This document shows positions 52,855-60,455 of a stretch of 64,000 nucleotides of DNA, one piece after another. The stretch lies in NCBI RefSeq assembly GCF_003014735.1, contig NZ_PYAX01000002.1, positions 124,001 through 188,000 of the forward strand. The letters run 5' to 3'. Below the pieces are notes generated by a model. That model made no database searches. It saw nothing but the letters and a program-made list of their open reading frames with translations, and was not told the DNA's origin. The position numbers were made by a program, and so were the translations under genes. Position 1 is the first letter of the stretch, and each line of letters begins with the position of its first letter. Source of the stretch: Saccharothrix carnea (lineage in GTDB: Bacteria; Actinomycetota; Actinomycetes; Mycobacteriales; Pseudonocardiaceae).

Positions 52855-54319
52855 GGCTCACCCCCGGTGCGGTCGGGATCCAGAACCGCACCACCGCGCC
52901 ACCGCGCGGGCTCCGGCCCACCGACCACCAGCCGCCCGCGGTCTCCGCGCGCTCCCGCATCTCGATCATGCCGAAGTGGTCGGACACCGGGTCCTCGGAC
53001 GGCGGCTCGACGTCGTCGCCCACACCGACACCGTCGTCGGCGATCTCCACCAGCGTGCCGCCGTCCGTCGAGGTCAACGACACGTCGACCTCCGACGCGC
53101 GGGCGTGCTTGCGGATGTTGGTCAGCGCCTCCTGGCAGATGCGGAAGATCGTGATCGCGGACTCGGCGGGCGGCTCGTGGTCCAGCTCGTGCCGCAGCCG
53201 GTAGGTCATGCCCCACGAGCCGGCGACGTCGGTGAAGTAGCGGTCCAGGGCCTCGGCCAGGCTGTGCCGGTCGAGTTCCGGCGGGCGCAGCCGGAACACC
53301 AGGTTGCGCAGCCTGCCGAGGGACGCCCGCACCGCCTCGTCCAGCTGCCGCACGACCGCGGCCTCCTGCTCGGGCAGCCGGTTGGCCAGCAGTTGCAGCC
53401 GCATGCCCACGGCGACCATGGACTGGATCGAGTCGTCGTGCACGTCCCAGGCGATGCGCCGGCGTTCCAGCTCCTGCGCCTCCACCAGGTGGCCGACCAG
53501 CCTGCGCTGCTCGGTCAACGTCTGCTCGACCCGCCGTCGTTCGGTCATGTCGCGGGTGACCTTGGCGAACCCGCGCAGCTGCCCCGACTCGTCGAACAGG
53601 GCGGTGATGACCACGTTGGCCCAGAACCGGGTGCCGTCCTTGCGCAGCCGCCAGCCCTCGTCCTCGAACCGGCCCGCGTCCACGGCCACTCGCAGCTCGC
53701 GCCACGGCTTGCGCGTCACCAGGTCCTCGGGCGGGTAGAACACCGAGAAGTGCTCGCCCACGATGTCGTCGGCCGAGTAGCCCTTGATCCGCTCGGCGCC
53801 CGCGTTCCAGCTGATCACCCGGCCCGCCGGGTCCAGCATGAAGATGGCGTAGTCCAGCACGCCGTGCACGAGCAGCCGGAACCGCTCCTCGCTTGACCGC
53901 AGCGCCTCCTCGGCGCGCATCCGCTCGGTCATGTCGCGGGTGACCTTGGCGAACCCGCGCAGCTGCCCGGACTCGTCGAACAGGGCGGTGATGATGACGT
54001 TGGCCCAGAACCGGGTGCCGTCCTTGCGCAGCCGCCAGCCCTCGTCCTCGAACCGGCCGACCTCGGCGGCGACCTCCAGCTCGTACCAGGGCTTGCGCGC
54101 TTCGAGGTCGTCGGGCGGGTAGAAGACCGAGAAGTGCTTGCCGAGGATGTCGTCGGGCGAGTAGCCCTTGATCCGCTCCGCGCCCGCGTTCCAGGTCACG
54201 ATCCGTCCGGTGGGGTCCAGCATGAAGATCGCGTAGTCCACCACGCTGTCCACGATCAGGCGGTACGCGTCCGGGGCCGGTCGTTCGAAGTCGGGCTCGG
54301 CGGGGTGATCAGCGGGCAT
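52847..54319 (-). CDS. Double-PAS sensor histidine kinase (HisKA_3 type)
   Basis: This 490-residue cytosolic kinase has two almost identical PAS domains (each with VDYAIFMLDP or LDYAIFMLDP, GAERIKGYS and LRKDGTRFWANV), then a HisKA_3 dimerisation helix with the phospho-histidine in IAWDVHDDSIQS. The ATPase domain carries FRICQEALTNIRKHA, EIADDGVGV and FGMIEMRERA. No membrane helix is present, so it senses an internal signal such as redox state or a ligand. ATG 54319 was preferred because the first PAS follows directly. It overlaps and probably pairs with the receiver protein at 52468. Confidence 0.88.
   Translation of the reverse strand: MPADHPAEPDFERPAPDAYRLIVDSVVDYAIFMLDPTGRIVTWNAGAERIKGYSPDDILGKHFSVFYPPDDLEARKPWYELEVAAEVGRFEDEGWRLRKDGTRFWANVIITALFDESGQLRGFAKVTRDMTERMRAEEALRSSEERFRLLVHGVLDYAIFMLDPAGRVISWNAGAERIKGYSADDIVGEHFSVFYPPEDLVTRKPWRELRVAVDAGRFEDEGWRLRKDGTRFWANVVITALFDESGQLRGFAKVTRDMTERRRVEQTLTEQRRLVGHLVEAQELERRRIAWDVHDDSIQSMVAVGMRLQLLANRLPEQEAAVVRQLDEAVRASLGRLRNLVFRLRPPELDRHSLAEALDRYFTDVAGSWGMTYRLRHELDHEPPAESAITIFRICQEALTNIRKHARASEVDVSLTSTDGGTLVEIADDGVGVGDDVEPPSEDPVSDHFGMIEMRERAETAGGWWSVGRSPRGGAVVRFWIPTAPGVSRD
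53542..54100 (-). repeat. Tandem PAS-coding duplication
   Basis: Near-identical DNA recurs at a spacing of 384 bases (128 codons), for example from 53542 and from 53926. It encodes the second half of each PAS domain with the RDMTER end. The high DNA identity shows a recent internal duplication or conversion. Confidence 0.75.
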
Positions 54320-54372
54320 GGCGCCACTGTGCACCATGGTCTGCCGGGGTGCCACGCACCTGCGCCGCGCCG

Positions 54373-54816
54373 TCAGGGCGTGCCGGTTTCGGCGGCCATC
54401 TCGCACCAGACGACCTTGCCGCCGGGCTCGGGGTGCGCACCCCAGTCCGTGGCCAGCTGCTGGACGAGCTGCAGGCCCCACCCGCCGACGGAGGCCGACA
54501 ACCGCAGGCGCGGCGGCACCGGGCTGCCGTCGACGACCTCGATCCGGAGTCGGCGCGCGTCACCCGACAGCCGGATCAACGGGGCGGTGGCGGTGTGCCG
54601 CAGGGCGTTGGACACCAGTTCCGAGACGACGAGCACGACGTCGCTGTGGTCGCCGAGGTACCGCAGGTCGCCGAGGGTTCTGCGGACGAAGTCGCGGGCC
54701 AGTCCCGCCGCGCCCCGGTCGACCGGCGCGCTGAACCGCGCCACCGAGCCAGACACCGAGAGGTCCACGGTCGCACTGTGCGGCATCGGGCGGTCGGTGA
54801 CCAGACGCACCGACAC
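54373..54816 (-). CDS. RsbW-like anti-sigma serine/threonine kinase
   Basis: This 147-residue protein has the HATPase_c_2 fold: VVLVVSELVSNALRHTATAP gives the N box, LRIEVVDGSP the G1-type box, and SVGGWGLQLVQQLATDWG the glycine-rich lid. Such proteins bind or phosphorylate STAS antagonists and sigma factors. It starts at GTG 54816, although an ATG at 54786 (MPHSATVDLS) is possible. It lies just upstream of the kinase gene in the same direction, within a cluster that also encodes a STAS protein. Confidence 0.82.
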   Translation of the reverse strand: MSVRLVTDRPMPHSATVDLSVSGSVARFSAPVDRGAAGLARDFVRRTLGDLRYLGDHSDVVLVVSELVSNALRHTATAPLIRLSGDARRLRIEVVDGSPVPPRLRLSASVGGWGLQLVQQLATDWGAHPEPGGKVVWCEMAAETGTP

Positions 54817-54858
54817 CGTCAGGACTAGTGCGTCTGCACCAGCGAGGGCTGGTCGGGG

Positions 54859-55509
54859 TCAGTCGAGCAGGCCATCGCGGCGGGCGATGGCCACCGCTTC
54901 CAGCTTCGACCGCGCGCCCAGCTTCTCCAGCACGCGCTGCACGTGGTTGCGCACGGTGTTGCGGGCCACGCCCATGCGCTCGCCGATCTCCTCCGTGCTC
55001 GCGCCCTCGGCCATGAGCAGCAACGTCTCGCGCTCGCGGCCCGTGAGGGCCACCCGGCCCGCGTCGCCGCGCCCGGTGAGCTTGTCCAGCACCCCACCGA
55101 GCAGGCCGCCGTCGAACACGACCTCACCGGCCGCCACCCGCAGCACGGCGTCGGTCAGCTCCTCCAGCCGCGCCGACTTGAGCACCAGCCCCGCCGCACC
55201 GGACTGGGCGGCCCGCGCGGCGACGGACACGGTGGCCTCGCCCGTCAGCACCAGCACCCGCGCGTCCCACTCCGCGAAGCCCGCGATCGCGTCCAGACCG
55301 TCGCCGTCGGGCAACCGGCGGTCCAGCAGCACCACGTCGGGGCGGTGCCGCCGGGTCTCGGCCAGCGCGTCGGCCACCGAGCCGACCGTGGCCACGACCT
55401 CGACGTCGGCCGAGCCCGCCCACGCCAGCCGGATCGCCTCGGCCACCATGTGGTGGTCCTCCACCAGGACTACGCGGACCGGCCTGGACGGGTGGGGTGA
55501 GTGCGCCAT
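54859..55509 (-). CDS. NarL/LuxR-type response regulator
   Basis: This 216-residue regulator has an N-terminal receiver (VEDHHMVAE acidic pair, phospho-aspartate in DVVLLDRRLPDGDG, lysine in GLVLKSARL) and a C-terminal LuxR HTH (LTGRERETLLLMAEG, then STEEIGERMGVARNTVRNHV). HisKA_3 kinases normally pair with this type of regulator, so the double-PAS kinase is the likely partner, with the single receiver as a second branch. ATG 55509 immediately precedes the receiver. The gene precedes the RsbW-like gene by about 40 bases on the same strand. Confidence 0.88.
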   Translation of the reverse strand: MAHSPHPSRPVRVVLVEDHHMVAEAIRLAWAGSADVEVVATVGSVADALAETRRHRPDVVLLDRRLPDGDGLDAIAGFAEWDARVLVLTGEATVSVAARAAQSGAAGLVLKSARLEELTDAVLRVAAGEVVFDGGLLGGVLDKLTGRGDAGRVALTGRERETLLLMAEGASTEEIGERMGVARNTVRNHVQRVLEKLGARSKLEAVAIARRDGLLD

Positions 55510-55604
55510 GGCTGTGCAGATCCTCGTCGCTGGTCCGGCCACCCACCCTAGTCGTTCCGGCTCGCCGGGTCCGATCGCCGGATTCGAAGATCGGCACGGG
55601 GGCG

Positions 55605-56498
55605 TCAGCGGCCTCCCGGGAGGCCGAGCGCCGACAGGTCCAGCCCGGCCAGCCGCTCCGGGTCGGCCAGCACGTCGATCGCCACGATCCGGCCGCCGCT
55701 GACCGTGAAGCCCATGACCGACGCCGGCGTGCCGCCGGGCGCGGTGAGGACGCCCATCCCGCCGTTGACCAGGACCAGCCGGCTGACGCCCGCCGGCTGC
55801 CGGAACATCAGCGCCCGCCGCGCGACCTCCTCGGCACCGCGCACCACCGCCGTCAGGTCCGGCTTGAGGGCACCGAAGTCGACCCGCAGCACCACGTCCG
55901 GGTCGAGGACCTCGAGCAGCGCCGCGAAGTCGCCACCCCGGGCGGCGGCGGTGAACGCGTCGACCACCCGGCGCTGGCGGGGCAGGTCGTCGGGCACCGG
56001 CGCGCCGCCCCGCACGCGACGACGGGCCCGGCTGGCCAGCTGGCGCGCGGCGGCGGGGGTGCGGCCGACGATCGGGGCGATGTCGTCGAACGGCACGGCG
56101 AACAGGTCGTGCAGCACGAACGCCAGCCGCTCCGCCGGCGTGAGCGTCTCCAGCACCACGAGCAGGGCCGACCCGACCGAGTCGGCCAGCACCGCCTCGT
56201 GCTCGGGGTCGCCGCCGTCCGCCGGGCCCACGACCGGGTCGGGCAGGCGCACGTCCAGCGGGTCCTCGCGCCGGGACGCGCGGGAGCGCAGCATGTCCAG
56301 GCACACCCGGCCGACGACGGTGGTCAGCCAGCCGGTGAGGTTGGCGACGTCCCCGGTGTCCGAGCGCTGGAGCCGCACCCACGTCTCCTGCACCGCGTCC
56401 TCGGCCTCGCCCATCGAGCCGAGCACCCGGTACGCGACCGCCTTGAGGTGGCCCCGGTCGGCTTCGAAGCGGGTCGCGAGAAAGTCGTTGTCGATCAC
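55605..56498 (-). CDS. ECF41-type RNA polymerase sigma factor (SigJ-like)
   Basis: This 297-residue ECF sigma factor has region 2 (YRVLGSMGEAEDAVQETWVRL), region 4 (LTPAERLAFVLHDLFAVPFDDIA, then TPAAARQLASRARRRV) and a C-terminal SnoaL-like extension (VDAFTAAARGGDFAALLEVL). This extension defines the ECF41 group, in which it modulates sigma activity in place of a separate anti-sigma factor. GTG 56498 is preferred over GTG 56504 because GAGGAT lies seven bases before it. It diverges from a carboxymuconolactone-decarboxylase-like gene, the standard ECF41 partner. The spacer carries an exact ECF41 promoter in each direction. Confidence 0.9.
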   Translation of the reverse strand: MIDNDFLATRFEADRGHLKAVAYRVLGSMGEAEDAVQETWVRLQRSDTGDVANLTGWLTTVVGRVCLDMLRSRASRREDPLDVRLPDPVVGPADGGDPEHEAVLADSVGSALLVVLETLTPAERLAFVLHDLFAVPFDDIAPIVGRTPAAARQLASRARRRVRGGAPVPDDLPRQRRVVDAFTAAARGGDFAALLEVLDPDVVLRVDFGALKPDLTAVVRGAEEVARRALMFRQPAGVSRLVLVNGGMGVLTAPGGTPASVMGFTVSGGRIVAIDVLADPERLAGLDLSALGLPGGR

Positions 56499-56560
56499 TG
56501 TCACATCCTCCGTGCTCGATCCGTCAGCGGGGTGACGGATCGAACGAGCACGATGTGACA
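56499..56560. promoter_or_regulatory. Two face-to-face ECF41 promoters
   Basis: Rightward: TGTCACA (56499-56505), 16 bases, CGTC (56522-56525), driving the gene at 56576. Leftward: TGTCACA (complement of 56554-56560), 16 bases, CGTC (complement of 56534-56537), driving the sigma gene. Both match the published ECF41 promoter pattern. Their -10 elements are eight bases apart, so the polymerase footprints overlap. Confidence 0.85.
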
Positions 56561-56575
56561 GGAGAACCGGACAGC

Positions 56576-57031
56576 ATGCAAGCACGGATGAACCACCCGG
56601 TCGCGGTCCTACCCGGCACGATGAAGGCGCTGGTCGCGCTGGGTGAGACCGCCAAGCAGGCCGGGCTGCCGGAATCGCTGATGGAGCTGGTCAACCTGCG
56701 GGCCTCGCAGATCAACGGGTGCAGCGTGTGCGTCGACCTGCACTGGAAGGCGCTGCGCAAGAGCGGTGAGACCGACGAGCGGATCTTCTCGGTCGGCGCG
56801 TGGCGGGACGCGCCGTACTACACGGAGGCGGAGCGCGCGGCGTTCGCGCTGGCCGAGGCCGTGACCCGGCTGTCCGACCGGCCCGACCCGGTGTCGGACG
56901 AGGTGTGGCGGGAGGCCGCGCGGCACTACGACGAGCGGCAGCTCTCGGCCCTGCTGGTCGCCATCGCCACGGTGAACGTGTGGAACCGCCTCAACTCGGC
57001 CACGAAGCAGGTGGCGGGCGCCTGGGGCTGA
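56576..57031 (+). CDS. Carboxymuconolactone decarboxylase/AhpD-like protein
   Basis: This 151-residue AhpD-fold protein has the redox motif CSVCVDLHWKALR (C-x2-C-x3-H), as in alkylhydroperoxidase-like members of the family. It may therefore be a peroxidase or disulfide reductant instead of a decarboxylase. ATG 56576 follows GGAGAA by about nine bases. It is divergent from, and almost certainly controlled by, the ECF41 sigma factor. The pairing with ECF41 is a conserved family arrangement. Confidence 0.88.
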   Translation: MQARMNHPVAVLPGTMKALVALGETAKQAGLPESLMELVNLRASQINGCSVCVDLHWKALRKSGETDERIFSVGAWRDAPYYTEAERAAFALAEAVTRLSDRPDPVSDEVWREAARHYDERQLSALLVAIATVNVWNRLNSATKQVAGAWG

Positions 57032-57210
57032 ACGGCGGTCGCGTGCCGTCGACGAGGTGCTCGGTCGGCGGGACCGGCGCCGTTCGGGTCCCGCGGCCGG
57101 GCGCGTGGTCGCGGTGGTTGTCGTCCGGGACGTCGGGCAGGTCGCGTGCGGCGGCTGGTGATCAGCGGTCCGGGCGGCCGGGTCCGGTGGTCGGGTTGAC
57201 ACCGTGAAGT

Positions 57211-57957
57211 TCAGCGCGCGGCTCGCAGCACGTCGAACTCGCAGCCGGGGGAGGACGGGTCGAAGCCGTGCTCGACCAGCCAGCGGGCCGCCGTCAGGCT
57301 GCGCAACGACCACCACCCGCGGATCACGTCGAGGTCGACGTCGGTGCCGTAACCGGCGAGGACGTCGTCGAGGTGCTCCTGGTGGCCGAGCGTCAGCATG
57401 GCGAGGTCGAACAGGGCGTCGCCCCGGGCCGCCTCGGACCAGTCGATCACGCCGGTGACCTCGTCGCCGTCGACGAACACGTGGCTGACCTGCAGGTCGC
57501 CGTGCGTGAACACCGGTGTCCACGGCCGGAGCGCGGTTTCGGCGATGCGGCGGTTGCGGGTGACCAGGTCGGTGGGCAGGACGTCGTTCGTGACGAGCCA
57601 CTCGCACTCGACGTCGAGCCGTGACGCCAGTTCGTCGGTGCCGGGACCGTGCCAGGGCGGCAGTGGAGCGTCGTGCAGCACGCGGACGGCGGCACCCGCC
57701 GCGGCCCAGGCCGCCGACGACGCGGTCGACGGTTCGCCGAGGCGGCCGAGTGCCGTACCCGGGACGGCGGCGAGCGCGAGCGCGGGCGGCTCGCGCCACA
57801 GGACTTCCGGCGTCGGGAGCGGCGCCAGGGCCATCGCCTCGACCTCGACGTCGAGGCGCGCCTGATCGGAGTCGACCTTCAGGAACACGTCGCCGACGCG
57901 CAGGGTCGTGCGTTCCCGGTGGGCGACGACGATCTCGATCTCCGGCACGTCGGCCAT
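57211..57957 (-). CDS. Aminoglycoside-phosphotransferase-family kinase
   Basis: This 248-residue member of the APH/choline kinase fold has the catalytic loop FTHGDLQVSHVFVDGD (Asp in HGD) and the metal site VIDWSEAARGD, then FDLAML. The N-lobe is short (TTLRVGDVFLKVDSD, with a lysine for ATP). Such enzymes phosphorylate aminoglycosides or small metabolites; the substrate is not predictable. ATG 57957 was chosen over the ATG at 57972 because of position before the first strand. About 180 bases on its left contain no gene. Confidence 0.82.
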   Translation of the reverse strand: MADVPEIEIVVAHRERTTLRVGDVFLKVDSDQARLDVEVEAMALAPLPTPEVLWREPPALALAAVPGTALGRLGEPSTASSAAWAAAGAAVRVLHDAPLPPWHGPGTDELASRLDVECEWLVTNDVLPTDLVTRNRRIAETALRPWTPVFTHGDLQVSHVFVDGDEVTGVIDWSEAARGDALFDLAMLTLGHQEHLDDVLAGYGTDVDLDVIRGWWSLRSLTAARWLVEHGFDPSSPGCEFDVLRAAR

Positions 57958-58341
57958 TGTGGTGGGGATCACCGGTGGCGTCGCCGGATTTTCCGTGCGT
58001 TCAGAGCGGCTCGTACTCGTCGCCCTCTTCGGTGAGCAGCCGGTACTCGGGCGACAGCCCGGTCACGCTCGCGCGCAGCCGGACGAGCAGCTCGTCGACG
58101 GGCACGGGGTCGAGCCCGAGTTCCGCGCGGACCTCAGCCTGGTGGCGCGGGTGCTCCGCACGCTGGTCGTGGTCCCGGTCCGGTGGGTCTGGCGGGTGGT
58201 GGTGGTGCCGGTCGGCCGGGTGGTCGGGCAGGTGTGGCGGGCCGTCGTGGTGCTGCCGGCGCGGTGGGCGCGGGTGTCGGTGGTCGAGCCGGTGCGGTCG
58301 GCCGGGCGGCGGCTGAGCGGTGCGTTCGGTGGACGTCGTGG
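57958..58341. other. Strand-ambiguous coding-like block
   Basis: Bases 58001-58140 on the minus strand encode a protein-like end (AELGLDPVPVDELLVRLRA, then LSPEYRLLTEEGDEYEPL) with strong codon bias but no start codon upstream. Bases about 58142-58345 on the plus strand encode hydrophobic repeats (VVVPVRWVWRVVVVPVGR) with equally strong bias. I cannot decide which is real. One or both may be remnants. Confidence 0.4.
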
Positions 58342-59229
58342 TTAGCGGCCGGTGGCGGTGAGGACGGCGTCGGCGATCGTCTCGTGGCCCGCGGGGGTGG
58401 GGTGGACGTCGGTGTGCGCGCAGAAGTACGTGAGGGCGCACACCTTCGCCACCGGGGTCGGGATCGGGCCGTAGGAGGGGTCCTGGGTCGTCTCGGTCAA
58501 CGGGCCGTAGCCGCCGGTCGCGGCGGTGACGTCGACGAACTTCGCGCCGACCTTCTCGTACTCGGACTTGAGCGCGGCGTTGAAGAAGTCGCGGAACAGC
58601 GACACCGACAGGCGGGCGAGGTCCTGGCCGTTCGGGAACGCGGGGGAGACCCACGCGCCGAGGAACACGTCCGGGTACGTCAGGCCGACGATCGGTGCGT
58701 CGCCGGCGGCTTCGCGCAGGACGGGCAGGGTGGCGGCGAGGTTGGCGCGGACGTCGGCCACGGCCTGGGACGCGCACGTCAACGGGTCGCGCGCCGGGGC
58801 GCACGGCGCGAGGTCGTTGCCGCCGATCACCACGGTGACCAGGCCGATCCGTCCCTGGTGCTCGCGCAGGACCTGCACGGCCGCGTCCAGCTGGGTGCGG
58901 CCGGCGGGGTCGGGTGCGCCGGGGCCGCGGTTGGCGGGCGCGCAGCCCGGTTCGGCCCGCAGCTGGGCGGACGTGGCGCCGCTGCACGCGAGGTTGACCA
59001 GCGTGAGGTCCGCGCGCTCGGCGACGAGGTAGGCGAACCCGGGCCCGCCGGCGGGCGCGTTGGACGGCCGGTAGCCGGTGGCGTACGAGTCGCCCAACGA
59101 CACGTACACGCGGTCGGCGGGCGGCGTGCCGGTCGACTCCGTCGGGGGAGTCGTGGTGGGGGTTGAGGTGCACGCTCCGAGCACCGCCGACAACGCCCCG
59201 ACCACCACTGCCCGCCGAAGTCCCGGCAC
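58342..59229 (-). CDS. SGNH/GDSL-type secreted lipase-like lipoprotein
   Basis: This 295-residue protein has an N-terminal signal peptide ending in a lipobox, LGAC, so it is probably anchored to the outer face of the membrane. The SGNH blocks are present: VSLGDSYATG (nucleophile serine), glycine in LACSGATS, VIGGNDLAP, and DVHPTPAGH with the Asp-His pair. It resembles the family of Streptomyces-type esterases with a cysteine-rich variant core. It should hydrolyse ester bonds of lipids or glycans. ATG 59229 directly precedes the signal peptide. Confidence 0.88.
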   Translation of the reverse strand: MPGLRRAVVVGALSAVLGACTSTPTTTPPTESTGTPPADRVYVSLGDSYATGYRPSNAPAGGPGFAYLVAERADLTLVNLACSGATSAQLRAEPGCAPANRGPGAPDPAGRTQLDAAVQVLREHQGRIGLVTVVIGGNDLAPCAPARDPLTCASQAVADVRANLAATLPVLREAAGDAPIVGLTYPDVFLGAWVSPAFPNGQDLARLSVSLFRDFFNAALKSEYEKVGAKFVDVTAATGGYGPLTETTQDPSYGPIPTPVAKVCALTYFCAHTDVHPTPAGHETIADAVLTATGR

Positions 59230-59556
59230 GTCGACCCCTTCCCGCCCGGCCTGTCCCCGCCTGCCACGCTACCGTGCGCCGGAGCGCCCCACCGGTCATC
59301 CACTGTGGACGGTCGTGGCCGCCCACGCCCGGATGTCGGCCAGGTACGAGCGTGTTGGCCAGGTGGGACACCAGGAACTCCGCGGTCCACGTGCGCACCG
59401 CGCAGGTGAGGTGCCGCCGTTCGAAAGGCACGTGTCGAAATCAGTGATCGCGACGAGGGCGGGTCAAGGCGACGTGCGGTCGACTTGTCGGCCCGGTGCG
59501 TCGGGGGCAGGCTCGGCCGGGTCGTGACGCTGCTCGAAGACACCGCGGAGGACACC
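59230..59556. other. Divergent spacer between lipoprotein and DUF899 genes
   Basis: These 327 bases hold the leftward promoter of the GDSL gene and the rightward promoter of the DUF899 gene. I see no RNA, repeat or clear promoter pair. GGAGG lies six bases before the DUF899 ATG. Confidence 0.35.
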
Positions 59557-60318
59557 ATGTCGGACGAACCCACCGGCCGCCCGCCCGTGGTCGACCTGGC
59601 CACCTGGCAGGCCGCCCGGGATGAGCTGCTGGTCCGCGAGAAGGCGCACACCCGCGAGGGTGACGCCATCGCCGCGGCCCGTCGCCGGCTGCCCGTGGTG
59701 GAGTTCGACGGGACGGTCGAGATCGTCGGACCCGGCGGCCCCGTCCCGTTCCTGGACCTGTTCCAGGGGCGTGAGGAGCTCGTCGCCTACAAGCACATGT
59801 GGTACGACGGCGCGCCGCACCAAGGGCAGTGCGAGGGCTGCACCACCACGGCCTGGCACGTCAAGGACGCCGTCTACCTCAACGCCCGCGGTGTGTCGTT
59901 CGCCGTCCTGACCACGGGCCGTTGGGACGAGGTGGCGTCCTACGTGGAGTTCATGGGCTACACCCAGCCCTGGTACTCGGTGCGCGGGCTGGACGAGCCG
60001 GTCGGCGGCAGCATGGGCTACCTGACCTGCTTCCTGCGCGACGGCGACCGCACGTTCCTCACCTACTCCACCACGGGCCGCGGCAACGAGCCGGCCAACG
60101 GGTCGCTCGGCCTGCTCGACCTGACGCCCCACGGCCGCGGCGAGGCGTGGGAGGACAAGCCCGAGGGGTGGCCGGAGGGCGGCGACCCGTGCTGGTCGTG
60201 GCGCTCGGCCGCGGACGGCACCGCGACCTGGGGACCGACCAGCCGTCCCGTGCCGCAGTGGACCCGTCCCGGCGCGACCCCGGTCGACACCCTCGGTCGA
60301 CAGGGCGACCACCACTGA
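59557..60318 (+). CDS. DUF899 thioredoxin-like protein
   Basis: This 253-residue protein belongs to DUF899, a thioredoxin-fold family of unknown function. Markers are LLVREKAHTREGDAIAAARR, then VPFLDLFQGREELVAYKHMW, a CEGC motif in place of a classical CxxC, GVSFAVLTTGRW and FLTYSTTGRGNE. ATG 59557 was chosen because GGAGG lies six bases upstream. It is followed 137 bases later by the GH92 gene. Redox activity is possible but undemonstrated for the family. Confidence 0.85.
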   Translation: MSDEPTGRPPVVDLATWQAARDELLVREKAHTREGDAIAAARRRLPVVEFDGTVEIVGPGGPVPFLDLFQGREELVAYKHMWYDGAPHQGQCEGCTTTAWHVKDAVYLNARGVSFAVLTTGRWDEVASYVEFMGYTQPWYSVRGLDEPVGGSMGYLTCFLRDGDRTFLTYSTTGRGNEPANGSLGLLDLTPHGRGEAWEDKPEGWPEGGDPCWSWRSAADGTATWGPTSRPVPQWTRPGATPVDTLGRQGDHH

Positions 60319-60455
60319 CCTTCCGGTGCGGGATCTGTCCGGTCAGGGACCCCGCCAGGGCTGGACGAGCGGGGGAGTCGTGCGCGAGAGTCGAGGCGGT
60401 GATCGGGCACCCGGATCGCCTGACAACGTTGTCACCCAGAGAGGTTCCCCTGCCG

